From assembly GCF_003597395.2 (NCBI RefSeq), contig NC_133770.1, positions 88,158,743 through 88,222,742 on the forward strand: DNA of 64,000 nucleotides. The letters are read 5' to 3'. The notes beneath the pieces were generated by a model. It was not told the origin of the DNA. It made no database searches and saw only the letters and a list, made by a program, of their open reading frames with translations. The translations under genes and the position numbers were made by a program. This document shows, one piece after another, positions 43,213-55,063 of this stretch. Positions within the stretch are counted from its first letter, which is position 1; every line of letters begins with the position of its first letter. The stretch is from Chelonoidis abingdonii (taxonomy: Eukaryota > Chordata > Testudines > Testudinidae).

Positions 43213-43516
43213 TAACCTGACTGTGCCTCTCCTGCAGTTTCCCACAGGGCTGTTTGTCCTCATTGCTTTAGTAGAACTGGTCCTCATGGAAGTCAATTGA
43301 GCTGTCTCGCCTCATTCCCCCACCCCACACACTAGGGAGGAGTTCGTTTTCCATCCGTTTCTTAGGGTGTCCTAGTGTTTTTTAAAAAAAGGCACTAAAA
43401 CTAAGCCCAAAACATTCCTTGCCCTCCCTTGGGAAGAAAGAGAAAGGAGCTGCTAGTCCATTTTGCAGCCACAAATGTAAGTGACAGTGTAGAATAAAAC
43501 CTTCTTGTATGATATG

Positions 43517-43522
43517 TTTTAT
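43517..43522 (-). terminator. SLC25A38: Candidate SLC25A38 polyadenylation signal
   Basis: AATAAA on the minus strand, 1.1 kb after the SLC25A38 stop. It is the first canonical hexamer I saw downstream in that direction. It would give a 3' UTR of about 1.1 kb. Unverified. Confidence 0.4.
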
Positions 43523-44620
43523 TACAAACGCATTTGCATCCATTGGAGTTAAACCTGGATAATGGTCCAAAGCTGCAGCTCAATTTAAACAGTGCAGGAA
43601 AAACAGCTGGTACAGAAGGGCTGCAAATGGAGTTTCTCAAAAAAAAAAAAAAAAAAAAAAAAAAGACATTCCATTTCTCAAGTCCTTTTTCTGGCCTTCC
43701 ATCTCTCTTAGCTAAGTCATATTTCAAGCCAGTCAGTGCTTTTGCCCTGCCATGGTAGTCATGTGGGTAGGCATAACAAATGCCTACAGACAAAGAATAA
43801 AGCCAGTGGAAAATGTCTTCTTCCAAGACACTGGGTCATGCTGTGGGAAATACAATCTAAAGCACAAGGGAAGAGGTGTAAAGGCCTTTGCTGCAAGCCA
43901 CAACAGAGATGTCAGTTAGGTTCCCAGCTATGTTATCCAACATCAAAGCTACTGTGCAAGGTATGGTAAGATTGCATTTCCCAGCATGCCTTTCAGATAC
44001 ATTTCCCCCTTTCTCACTCTAATACATGTATTAATACGTTAAGCAAACTCTGAAACAAATGGTTACACAGTGCCCCTCGTAGCATTCTCCTCTATGCCTT
44101 CCCCCTGGGTGCAGAAGCAAAATACACTGACAGACAACAGGACGAGTGTCAGATGGCACATGGTGTGCCCAGTCTACGATCCCATGCCATGAGGGTAGAA
44201 AGTTGCAGAGTCCTGTAGTACAAATCCAATCACTTCTTCCCCAAATGCCTCAGCTGGCTTCTGTGCAAAGGCTTCTCAGGGCACACAGGACTATTCTGAA
44301 GGGGTTTCTTTCAACGGTCTTTACCATAGCCATGTAGTTTGTAGGACACTGAAACCCTTCCATCTTCCAAGGAAGTTGAATGATATGGTCCTCCTGGAAT
44401 GCTTTACTCTGCAGATGCAAGGTCAAAACCTTCTCTCTGCTACTTGCATTTGTGTCAGAGAGGGCATGTTTTGCAGCCTAGTCCCCTGGATCAGAAATCA
44501 TTATCACCCTACCATGGTGGAACAAAGATCCACCCACACAGAACTGGGAAATCACATCTCACCAGTTGATCTAGGTGAGCAGGAGAAGGGCTTAGCCTGG
44601 TCTCCTCCACTACAAGTCCT

Positions 44621-44743
44621 TCAGGATTTCAGCCCCATTTTTGCCATCATCTGCTCATATAAAGTCCATGCCATCGCTGCCATCAGAGTGCGCCGCAGGG
44701 CACGGGGGATGCCACCACGGAAAAAGCCAACCAGTCCATAGTC
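44621..44743 (-). CDS. SLC25A38: SLC25A38 exon 7 (stop codon exon)
   Basis: Acceptor CTGCAG. The exon encodes [20 protein letters not shown], then [20 protein letters not shown] and TGA at 44,623-44,621. Confidence 0.96.
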   Translation of the reverse strand, partial: DYGLVGFFRGGIPRALRRTLMAAMAWTLYEQMMAKMGLKS

Positions 44744-47700
44744 CTGCAGGAGGAGACAAAACAAACATCAGCTGTCTCACTTCATTTAATTCCTAGACAC
44801 CTACTGGATGGCATAATCCATGGCTGCACTGAAATACATTCTGTACTAGTCCCTAGTGCCTGAGAAATCCATGCTCACACAGCACTCAGCCAGAGCAACA
44901 GCCCCAGAAAAGGGAGCTCTAGCATCACTCAACTGCAGGTGACTCCTGCTGATGAACGAACAGCAGTTACTGGACAGTTGCTATACCATGAGGCACATTA
45001 CAGAACAGTAAGAAGAGGGAGGGAAACCACAGGGCATGCAGGGAAAGCCCCACCTCTGCCTGGGGGGGCGGGCGGGGGAAGGACACAAAAAGCACTTCAG
45101 GTCACTTAATATAGTCACCAGCCTCACTTCAGAATTTTGTGTCAGTTAATACTTACAGAATTGCCGGGGTGAAAGTAAGGTGGTACACCCCGTACCACCT
45201 TACTTTAAAGCACTGCCACTGCCAGCAGGGCTGCCGATGGGGGAGCGCAAAAGGGATAGCGATGTTAAAGCGCTGCCATGACAAAGGACCCTGCTTAAAG
45301 CGCTGCTGCGGCAGGATTTTATTGTCACTGCCCCGTTTGCGCCCCCCAGACTGCCAACAGGGGCAGGGGGCAAAAGGAGCAGCTGCCCTAGGCTGGTGAT
45401 TTAAAAAGGCCTAGGGCTCTGGCTGCTGCTGCAGTAGTGGCAGTGACAGCCAGAGCCCCAGGCCCTTTAAATCACCGCTAGAGCCCCAGGCAGTGCGGGC
45501 CAGGCAGCGTGGAAGGACTGGCTGGGGAATGCTGACCCTCCCAGCCCCACCGCTTCTGCCTGAGGCCCAGCCCTTTCGGGAGGGGGACCTGGGGAGCCGC
45601 AGAGCTGGCCCCCATACCAGTAAGTTTTCAATTTTACTTTCACCCCTGAGAATTGCCCACAAGTATTTTTAAAGCTCTGCCTAGGATTTACATTCATTAA
45701 GCAGAAAGAGAAATTCTGAATGGGAACAAATAGAGTCTTAAGCAGAAGCATGGCTAAAATCCAGATTTAAACAGACCCAAACTTTAGGGAGGAGGATTGA
45801 TATGGACTTGAGCAGCAAAATTCAACTCCAGATCCTTCATTCTGATTTTGCAGGCTCTCACTTGCAACGAAGAAACAATCTAGCCAAGAGTCATCTGATC
45901 AGCAAGGTAACCCAATGTCAGGACAACTGTAACCCAACTTTGATGTTGTGTAACCCTTAGCATTGCATCACAGGGGTTGTGAATCACATCTTGGGCTAGC
46001 ATCCAATGGACATACAACTCTGGGGCCAAATACAGGTCAATGAGTGCCCCACTGGGGTATCCATTGCATGCATCCCCACCCAGTTCCTTGGATAACAAAT
46101 CTGTACATTCACTTCTTGCTAGTATTCAAAGGACAGATAATTGTTTTATAGCCCATTTAGCCTTGAAGCTCGTGTTTATAAAGCAGCATATTACAAAAAT
46201 CCTCCTGCCTCAGTCTGGCAATCACAGGAGTACTACAGTGATAAGCCATGGATGTCAGCAGCCAAGCACTGGGTACAACCAGATCCTGCAAGGTTATTTG
46301 CAAATACAGTTGAAGTGAAATCAGTAAGTACGTTCAATTAACAACAGTCTAAGGGTAAAAGTGCTCTATCATGGAGTGAAGAAAGGTGAAGTGAAACCTC
46401 TAGCCATTCGATGGCTCAGGATACAAGTTAGATTACATGTGAGGGGTGAATGTAACATATCCAAATGTGTATGACTGTCGTCCCCTTTTTATTCACTCAC
46501 TCCCCGTGCTCAGCTAGAGAGAGTGTTTGCTTTTCCATGGGATTTGTTCTGTGTACATAGGTAAAGGATGGTGAAGCACCAGGAATAATCAGGTGATGGA
46601 GAAGTTATCTAGCACATTAATTTTCATACCGCTCAGAAGGAGCAAGAAACAAACAACAGTAGCGTGTTGGGGCAGATATCCATATCAGCGTCCATGGGAA
46701 CTGGACTCGGACTACCAACCAGTCATCAGATGGGAGTAACTTCAGTCACTACTGACCCAGGCTGTATGTGAACCAGTGACCGAGAGGTGAAAAGTTCAAT
46801 CTCCCATAGTATAACACAGAGGAAGCATTTCAGAAGGTACACTGCATTCATAGCGGTATACCTAGTAATAACTCATTTGAAGGTCTGCTTTAGAGATTAA
46901 GGCGAGAACCTTTTATCAAATCTGCATCTCTGGTGAAGTGACCAGAACTGAAGTTACATTCACACAATCTTCTCAGCCTCACCTTGAAGATTAAGGCAAT
47001 GGCCTGCCCCATCCAGCAGTACTTTTCAGGTGTCAGCTGCATGTGGGTTTTGATTACATCAGCAGGCTGTGTCGCCAATGAAGCCATGATTCCAGCAAAG
47101 ATTCCACAGCTAAAGTTCACTAAGGGGGTGAGTGCTGGATCAAACTGGTCTGGAATGGAGCAAGACACAGCTTAAGCCAGACATAATACAGTACAATTCT
47201 GTTCTGTAGATAGTGACTTTCTTAGAAGCTGTATCCAAGCTAAATAGTTACCAAATTATAAAGCAGATAACTGAGGAAGAGACTTTTCAAAGGAGATTAG
47301 CAAATAGACACACCAATGCTAATTTTGGCTAAACAAATCACTTCCATTGAGACTGAATTTGACAGACACACAGAGCTAAAGAAAGGCTGTTTTATAGGGC
47401 AGAAGCTGCAGAGGAGAAGGCTCTCACACTAAAATCAGGCAACTCTCAATTAAGCAGAGATTGCAGGAGTGTTGGGGAACTGTATTACAATGTGCATGAA
47501 AATGAGCAAGTTTTCCCCACACACAGCTCTGCCAACTCCTCATCCCTAACTCACAGTACCCTTTGCTTGGTAACTGCATCCCTGAAGTATCTGTCTGCTT
47601 GTAGGCAAACAACAGATCACCGTGAAGTGTGATGCATTCTATGTGCAATCTAGACCCGAGTCCCCTGAGCACCAATGTGAGGCCCAGGTCATTTTCATTT

Positions 47701-50700
47701 AAGACTCCTCCAGAACATGAGCATCCAGTTCTCTACAGGTGGAACACTAATGCCTCACCTTAGCCCTACAAGGGATCGATTTAATCAGAAAAAGGCCAAA
47801 GTAAAGCATGTGGACAGAAGGGAAAGGATGCTGGGAGTGAGAAGAACCACATTCTGTGTTATTACATCCACATTCAGCATTACCCTGAGGTATAACTTTT
47901 TTGGTCTGGGTGTAGAACATCAAATAGATGCCGGAAAAGGGTGCATCACGCAGGAGCGTTGCAGTCAGCCCACAGAACAAGCCCCGGGCTCCTTCTGTCC
48001 GATAGATATTCCTCAAGGCTCCATACACACTCTCATAGCCATACTTCCCACTCTGCAGAGGACACACAAAAACAGTTACCTACATGTCAAATATAAGGTC
48101 CCTTGTGCTGGGACATCATTACCGAGCAAGCCTTGAAGTGAAATCACCTCTCTACACACAAAGGGGTGTACGCTTACCTCCGACTCCTAAATGCTTCAAA
48201 TACACCACCACAAGTATATTTTTAAGTATATACACAAGACGAGATGACATAAGAACTATTCCAGTGACATCACAGCAGAGCCAGAGAGCAGCTGTCTTGC
48301 TACATTATCAGCAACAGAGCTTCCCACACGCTTTAGCACTGATATTTTATCAGCTACTTTTTCTATAGCAATTTACTTCTCCCACTCCATCCACTTCCAC
48401 TGGCTGGAAGATTTAACCCCAGTCTCCTCGCAGAGCTAAGCACGGTGCCTTCCCAGCAACCCCACCAATGATGCAAGAGATGAGGAAGGGAATTTGAATT
48501 TTATCTCCTGCGTGGCAGATCCGTGAAATGGAACTAACACATATAAAATAAATATACACCATACAGTTACTAGATATTACAGACCAGCCTTGCAAGAGTG
48601 TTAATAGCCAAGATACAGCCACTCTCCCCCATTCCTGCCATGATGATGATGATAAAAATATTATTTCTTGCTGAGCAAGTAAAATATAGAAGTTATTTGC
48701 CCCAGGTGTGTGAGCGTGGAGAATTTTTCAGTCCATCTAGGCTTCAAACCATACCCATCACTGCAGAATTTAAGCACCTTACGCAGTATTGAAGCACATA
48801 TAGGATCTCAGTTTCTCAGCCCCTGATACTCAAGACAGATGAATTTTTTGTGCTATAGGAGAAGGAATGAAACCACAACACATCAGAAAGTTTTAGAAGT
48901 AGGAAAATTGTGACACTCACCTCATATCGTGTCTTCACCACGGTTATGGGCAACATGCAAACCCCTGCTACTATACGGGAGCTAACACCCAGAAAGACAG
49001 ACTCTAGGGCTGTGGGGGAGCGGTCTGAGAGAAAGTACTGCTTCATCTTGTACAAGGTGCTGAAGTAAATCCCGACCCCAGGGATGCATCTTGCAAAGGA
49101 CTGCAGAAGAGTGAAAAATGGAGAGAAAATAGGGGGGAGCGAGAACACACTACAGAACACTAATAAAAGGGAGCGTTAAACTGGCTGGGAAGCTTCAGGC
49201 TCCAGGGAAGACCACTGAAAAGAAAGACCTGGTACTCTGAAAAAAAGGAGAAGAGGTGTAGGGCAAAATCATGACTCCACTGAAGTCAGAGTTTTGCTAT
49301 TGACTTCAATGGGGCCAAGATTTCACCCAAAGACTCCATCCCCAACTACATGCACATTCAGGAACTGAAACAGGCTTAGGCCAGTGCACCAGCCATTACA
49401 GATATACAGGCCAAGATTTGTATAGGTATTTATTAGACATGTCTTCCCCTAGGCGTTGCATGGCCTAAGTAACATAGACAGATACCTCCCACTTTCAAAA
49501 GTGACTTGGGCACTTAGGAACCTTAGACCCACTGCCCTTCAGTCACTTTTGACAATAGGACAGACATCTAACTCTCTTCGGCCTTGCAATACTGAGCAGA
49601 GCACCATTGAAATACCTTTAAAATTCTAAACCATACTTACTAACACATGCTAGGTAAGAAAAAGTCAGGGTTAAGATAATCACTTACTGGTGAGACCCCT
49701 TTCCAGAGCCCTAGGAGGCTTTCAGTGCGAACAACCCTAATGAACAAGGCTACCATTCCAACATGACCTGACCTAGAAGGAAAACAAGAAAGGAATTAAT
49801 AGATATATTACAGCTGTTACCCCATGGGACCAACCCTACAGCCCTGCTCTAGTCCTCCCTCACCCACCCAGAGCGCTCCAGAGATATACCCATATACTAG
49901 CTATAGCACCTTTAGAAGCTCTTTCTCTATTCAGCCTGTTCTTCCTTGTTCATTCAATGCTGGCTCCATGCATGGTTTACAATGCCACAATCACTCCCAC
50001 TGGGGTTATCTATGGATTTTGACAGCATACTTAGCATCACCACTATGGAAGCAACTATGATATTACAGTCTACTTTAGTGACATCATAGTTCATCAGCAC
50101 CGGAGCGACTGTAGGTTAACAATGGATAGGGTCATGGATGAATATATCAGGCAAGAGGAAGAGGTTGGTTAGATATTGACACACCAGTTCTCCATAGGGT
50201 AAAGGTATGTAGCAGTCATATGGGATTTTCTACAGCATGGTGGGCATCAGTGAAACCACATGGGCCTACCTAGGACAGCTGCTTCAAGAATGTATGCAGT
50301 GCTCTTAGCTATACACCTCCCAGTGCTATGGTTGAATATCACTACAGTAGCGCTCATGAGAATAGGATCTCACTACCATCTTTCACTTTGTAGGCTCCTT
50401 CAGAGTACCTCCCCTCCCATATACATACCTCATTCCATAAAGCTCTTCCTTCTACTCTGCCTGCCCAGCTGTTAGCAACACTAACTGAGATCCTGCCCTC
50501 AACTCCAGGGCCTGGCCAGCAAGAAAACAAGACAACCCACTTCCCCTCCCCACCGCACCCCAGACAGCAGAAGCTTCAAGCACTTACCCATTGATGGAAG
50601 GCTGCAGGGTCTGCAGCCGGGTTTTAAGCAGATCTAGGGGCTGGAAGAGAAGGGTGGAACAGGTCCCACTGATGGAACCACACACAAAGGCCTTTAGCAC

Positions 50701-50709
50701 TGGATGCAT
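44621..50709 (-). CDS. SLC25A38: SLC25A38, mitochondrial glycine transporter (appoptosin); first exon not found
   Basis: Inner-membrane carrier that imports glycine for 5-aminolevulinate synthesis, the first step of heme formation; loss in humans causes congenital sideroblastic anaemia, and the yeast counterpart is Hem25. Coding blocks on the minus strand are 50,709-50,588; 49,772-49,688; 49,100-48,921; 48,052-47,884; 47,149-46,983; and 44,743-44,621. All are GT/AG with consistent phases and give 281 residues from the ATG that opens the first block. The three carrier repeats each show their P-x-[DE/T]-x-x-K signature: PLDLLK (24-29), PITVVK (120-125) and PADVIK (214-219). The end is MAKMGLKS, as in mammals. 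Human SLC25A38 has 304 residues, with 23 encoded before this point by exon 1, which I could not locate. RPSA lies downstream in the same direction. Confidence 0.96.
45165..45648. mobile_element. hAT-like element in SLC25A38 intron 6, perfect target duplication
   Basis: Left end CGGGGTGAAAGTAAGG; right end in reverse CAGGGGTGAAAGTAAAATTG. AGAATTGC occurs exactly at 45,157-45,164 and 45,649-45,656. Just inside the left end, 45,172-45,186 and 45,192-45,206 are perfect 15-base complements around a 5-base loop. The GC-rich interior has no transposase frame. Confidence 0.87.
46983..47149 (-). CDS. SLC25A38: SLC25A38 exon 6
   Basis: 167 bases completing Asp186 and encoding [20 protein letters not shown] through [14 protein letters not shown] to ALIFK. 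Acceptor TTCCAG, donor AAG|gtgagg. It contains the third carrier signature. Confidence 0.95.
47884..48052 (-). CDS. SLC25A38: SLC25A38 exon 5
   Basis: 169 bases from [20 protein letters not shown] through [20 protein letters not shown] to VIPQ plus one base. Acceptor CTGCAG, donor CAGG|gtaatg. Confidence 0.95.
48921..49100 (-). CDS. SLC25A38: SLC25A38 exon 4
   Basis: 180 bases, 60 codons, phase 0, from [20 protein letters not shown] to [13 protein letters not shown]. Acceptor CTGCAG, donor GAG|gtgagt. It contains the second carrier signature. Confidence 0.95.
49688..49772 (-). CDS. SLC25A38: SLC25A38 exon 3
   Basis: 85 bases encoding [18 protein letters not shown] and [10 protein letters not shown]. 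Acceptor TTCTAG, donor CCA|gtaagt. Confidence 0.94.
50588..50709 (-). CDS. SLC25A38: SLC25A38 exon 2
   Basis: The acceptor TTTCAG is directly followed by ATGCATCCAGTG ([20 protein letters not shown], then [20 protein letters not shown]). The ATG aligns with Leu24 of the human protein, so it is probably an internal residue and not the true start. Donor GG|gtaagt. Confidence 0.93.
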
Positions 50710-51014
50710 CTGAAAGAGAAGTCCTGGCTTTAAAAAAAGTCTCATATGAAGACTTAACTGGAAATAGCACAGAAGGAGATGAGTATTCACTAGTTCTGTG
50801 GGTGATTTCTGAAGGCAGGGAGAAGCATTTGGTGGATGAACACTGAGCAACAGCAATTCAGTGTGCAGGAATAGTTGCCTAAAACCTTCTGAAGTGTATA
50901 CACAAATACTGTGTGAAAGGTGTTACAAGTGCTTTTCAATTTATCTTCACGGATTTCCTCTTCACAGTTGTGTACAGTGCAGTATAAGGACCTCAACAGA
51001 ACAGAATAAAAGCA

Positions 51015-51475
51015 TGTATTGGCATAAGAACAAAAGAGTGGCCATACAGGATCAGATCAAAGGTCCATTTAGCTCAGTGTCCTGTCCTCTGACAGTGGCC
51101 AATGCCAGGTGCCCCGGAGGGAATGAACTGGTAATCACAAAGTGATCCATTCCCTGTCGTTCATTCCCAACTTCTGACAAACAGAGGCTATGGACACCAT
51201 CCCTCCCCATCCTGGCTAATAGACATTGATGGACCTATCCATGCATTTATTTAGCTGTTTTTTTTTTTTAAACCTTGTTATAGTCTTGGCCTTCACAACA
51301 TCCTCTGGCAGAGTTCCACAGACTGTTCTGACTGCATTGTGTGAAAAAAAAAATACTTCCTTTTATTTGTTTTTAAACCTGTTGCCTATTAATTTTATTT
51401 GGTTACCCCCTAGTTCTTATTTACTTTCTCCACACCAGTCATGACTTATAGACCTCAATCATAGCATCTACACAG
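51015..51475 (-). mobile_element. CR1-type LINE 3' fragment
   Basis: On the plus strand it starts GAGTGGCCATACAGGATCAG, CAAAGGTCCATTTAGCTCAG and TGTCCTGTC, the complement of the tail seen at 34,800-34,880. It continues with TTCCACAGACTGTTCTGACT, CTTTTATTTGTTTTTAAACC and TGTTGCCTATTAATTTTATT, all conserved in this family. It lies in SLC25A38 intron 1. Confidence 0.6.
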
Positions 51476-51479
51476 CTGC

Positions 51480-52180
51480 AATGCAAAATATAGAATACAC
51501 AGCAGGCTAGAGAAATCCAAAAATAAATCTTGCTCTACCAAGCAGATGCTAAAAAGCGAGGAGTTACTTGGAGGGTGTTGGGATGTGCTGAAAGCAGAGT
51601 ATAATGTCTTCTCAGCAGAAGATCGAGAGACTGCAGAAATGCAGAGTTAATTAATTTTCCTCTTTCTCCTCACTCCACTCCTTCAGCTCCAAATCTTGCT
51701 CCTAAGGTTCTTTCCTGATCCAAAGAGCACTTAAACATAAGCCACAAAGCAAGCCACAGGCTTACTTTAAATAAAACCACCTCACATGATTCCCAAGAGA
51801 CAAAGAGCTCCTGTGCCCTCAACACAGAGCCACCTCAGAAAACATATCCTGCTAACATGACGCTGCCCAGACACACCAGAGAACCTCCTGACTAGCGATC
51901 ATGTTTTCAACTTCTCTCGATGTGTGTTTAGCTGTAATAATAAGTCTTTTATATCCAAGTGGCTTCTAATATTTAGTTTTGAGCATCTTTCTCTCACTAA
52001 TGGATATCACCCAACTCCCACGTTAGGCTCCCCAAGCATTATTGTCATTAGAGTATTAAACGAAGTACAGGCCATAAACAATAAGCTTTCCCCCATTCTG
52101 TCTTGGCAGTGGCCTAGACGAGGCATTATGGTAACTATGAGCTCTTTTGTGGGGAAAGGGAAAAGACTGCACCCCGTGCA
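51480..52180. other. SLC25A38 5' region, no exon recognised
   Basis: I searched this stretch, by eye, for a sequence able to encode the usual 23-residue N-terminus followed by a phase-0 donor and found none. Confidence 0.4.
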
Positions 52181-52660
52181 CCTGATTTCCCTGAACACCC
52201 TGTCTGGCCCAGCACAAGGCACCGGGACAGAGCAGAGGGATTCTCCCCTCCAAGTACTGACCCACCCACTCCGCTTAGCCAGGACAGGAACACGTCCGGC
52301 TGGGCCTGACAGAAGATCACAGCAGGTGCCTGGGGTCCCCCATCCACATCCCGGCCCCGCCTAGCCCTGCTTAGCTTGGGAGAGGGGCTGGGATCGCAGG
52401 CCTGGGGCACCGGTAATTTCACAGGCTCTGCCCGCAGACACACCAATCACCCTCCTCATTGCCACGGACATTTACGGCAGCGGCCGGCAAAGGCAGTGAT
52501 GTCAGAGGCACCCCTCTGAAGCCAGCCAATCAGGAGAAGGGAGGGACCCAGAGTTCTGTTAACTCTTTCCCTCCCGCTCTGAGCGGGAGAGGCGGCCGCT
52601 GCTACATGCCAGGCTCGCTCCGGGCCCTGCGGCTCAGAACAGCTTGTAGCGCCCCGCATC
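52180..52660 (-). promoter_or_regulatory. SLC25A38: CpG-rich promoter region, probably of SLC25A38
   Basis: This GC- and CpG-rich island is the only one upstream of the SLC25A38 exons. Two CCAAT boxes lie at plus 52,443-52,447 and 52,526-52,530, and GGCGGCCGCT-type CpG clusters at 52,480 and 52,590. No TATA box is evident. Assignment to SLC25A38 rests on position and orientation. Confidence 0.6.
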
Positions 52661-54480
52661 CCCCCCTACACACTACGACAATCCTTAAACCTCCCGCACC
52701 CTCCTCTGCTCCTGCAATCCCACAATGCACTATACTGGTACCATTCACCATCCCCGCACCCGTCTGTGTGTGCTGCGTTACCCTCCAGCCTGTACCATGC
52801 AGCCTCCCCTGATCTCCTAGTGCACTGTCCTGTGCATTATGCAGTACCACACAATCCTCCCCATACACTGACACTCGACTAACAGCACACCCTTCCCCTA
52901 CGCTGCATTCCCATCCATGCTATACCTTGCAATCCCCAGTACATTGTCAGTATGCTTCAAAGCCTCCCCATGTGCCATGCAGCCTCTACAAGACATTTCA
53001 TTGAACTTACCCCCATTATATACCATATAGTTCCTTTGGTATTGTAACTCATTACTATACACTGCCCCTTTCTGTATGCCATGCAGTTCTCCTGTTGCAT
53101 CCCAGTACCCGGCACACCAATTGCACTCCACCATGTGACACACAAGTTCTCTGGCTCCAGTCACGGTGCAGCTTTGCACATATCACACTGCATACCCTCT
53201 ACACACAGTACAACACTTAGCACTGCTCCCCACTGTAAGCCATGCAACCTGTAATACCGAACTGTAGCCCTACCATGCAACAACCCCCGTGTGATCTCTT
53301 CTGAACTGAAAAGACAATTTATCTACATGAACTCGCTCAGTTTCCAGTAAGAAAAATCCTGCAATACTCAACACAAGCATGCAAAGCTGTCTCTTAAAGG
53401 GACAAATACACACGGGTTTTTCAGGATGACAGGACATCACTGTCATTCCTTTCCTTCTCCAGATTTTCAATTCCAGGGATTGTGACATTCAAACAAAACC
53501 ACACCCATCACCCTTTTCCATTTCATTACCATTAGTGTTTCCATCTTCTCTCCTACATCTTGAGACTGGAGCAGCGGAGGCCTGGTTTTCTGGATCATTT
53601 AAGAAGCTGGATACAGAAATGAGGGGATGATGTTTTATAAGTAGTTAAATAGATGTTTCCCCCACCCTCTCCTTCCTGGAGATAGGAAAGAACTGGGTCT
53701 GAACAGAGGCCAGCAAGCAAACAAGGGTTGTGAGCGTTTAAGTGATCATAATTTCTGGTAAATCCTCTTCACATCTGGGAGGAGCCACTTAATTCCAAAC
53801 TCAATTCACATTTGGTGATTATTATTTTTTTTTAAAGAAAAAAGGCACATCTGCAATTCAAGAGCAACGCAGGAAAACAAAGCACTTCGAATTTGCCAGA
53901 AAGATACAAACTACCCTGAAAAAATGGGAACTATTTTACTCTTTGTTAATATTCAAATGAATACTTAGCACACACCCACGCACAAAGTTCCTTGGTTTCT
54001 CTACCTTTTCTGCTCTTGCAGTTTCTTTCCCATCTGGTTATTTCCTCCCTCATTAAGTAGTTTCACCCCCATGAGAGGTCTGCCTTTTTAAGTCTTTGTA
54101 TTGAAATTCTTGTAAATCCTTCTTGTTTTAGAATACTTCCCACAGAGGGATACCCAAACGCTTATCTCCTCAAGTGCTCCTTCTCAATCTTTACCTGGCC
54201 TTCCCGAGGTCAGATTTTAAAACAAAACAAATGACTATAGTCACCTTTAAACTCCAGGAATCCTCGTTTGTGTGATATTACATATGCATTTTCACAACAC
54301 CTAATACGGCAGTGGCTGGGCTTTCGTTAGTAGTCCGCATACAGGCTGCAAGCCTTCAGATAGTTTGCATTCTGCTTTCAAGGAAACGCCAGATTGCTAG
54401 TCTTTTTCCCCAGTGTGCTTCCAGGTTGCTCACTTTACTCTTCCTTGTATGGGTGCATTACAGGAGAGTGTTGTTATAAC
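52661..54480. other. No gene recognised upstream of SLC25A38
   Basis: C-rich and CA-rich sequence (52,660-53,270) passing into AT-rich sequence. A weak periodicity of CCATGCA/TACACT-like words occurs at 52,720-53,260 (see findings). No chemokine-receptor exon was found, although CCR8 and CX3CR1 are the upstream neighbours in mammals. Confidence 0.45.
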
Positions 54481-54660
54481 AGCTCTGTCGTGTCAGCCTC
54501 TTCTGAATCAACGTAAGATCCCTGAGCCGGAGTTGCGTATTGGCTGCCAGTCAGCTTCCGGCGTGATAAAGCCCGCTTCACGCTCCATGGGGGAGTGACT
54601 CCTGCTACAGCACTCGGATGACATCATCCGGTTAACACTGGGTACTGCAGTAAGTATGAC
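54480..54660 (+). promoter_or_regulatory. Possible isolated promoter-like CpG cluster
   Basis: A short GC/CpG-rich patch in an AT-rich region contains TATTGGCTG (inverted CCAAT), CTTCCGGCG (ETS-like), and GATGACATCATCCGG (CRE-like plus ETS-like). It ends in GCAGTAAGTATG, which resembles a splice donor on the plus strand. No coding frame is linked to it. Confidence 0.25.
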
Positions 54661-54938
54661 AAAAAATTCAATTAAACAAAAGAAAATGTTTTATTTTTGT
54701 TTCAAAATTTGCCATAACACTAAAAAAATAATTGAATATTAAATTTTCCTGGGGAAAAAATCGTTTTTAAGACAACCCCAGTTTTTGCTGGGGTAAAGTT
54801 TCAGTTGAAAAATTTCTAAGCAACAGCTTCTGCAAACTCTGTGCAGAACCTAATGAGGAAAAAGGGGTTGAGGCACTGTAGAAATGTGAGTAGTTTACAT
54901 TAGCTACAAAAGGAAGCTTCAGTCACATCTTTAACATA

Positions 54939-55051
54939 GGGACAAAGAGTCCTGTGGCACCTTATAGACTAACAGACATATTGGAGCATAAGCTTTCATG
55001 GGTGAATACCCACTTTGTCAGATGCATGTGACTAACACGGCTACCCCTCTG
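54939..55051. mobile_element. Short retroposed repeat with 12-bp target duplication
   Basis: The unit GACAAAGAGTCCTGTGGCAC ... ACTAACACGGCTACCCCTCT is flanked by ATCTTTAACATA at 54,927-54,938 and 55,052-55,063 exactly. I recognise the sequence as a very common repeat in turtles. A 12-base duplication suggests LINE-type insertion and not a hAT element. Confidence 0.75.
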
Positions 55052-55063
55052 ATCTTTAACATA

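Noticed and set aside
52135..52446. Minus frame containing GRDVDGGPQ, considered as SLC25A38 exon 1
   Set aside because: Only a few residues resemble the family N-terminus (QDVGD), there is no matching start context, and no phase-0 donor follows.
54520..54598. Minus frame MEREAGFITPEADWQPIRNS, considered as bacterial or vector contamination
   Set aside because: Codon use looks unusual, but the frame is only 26 codons, and the surrounding sequence passes smoothly into ordinary AT-rich vertebrate DNA.
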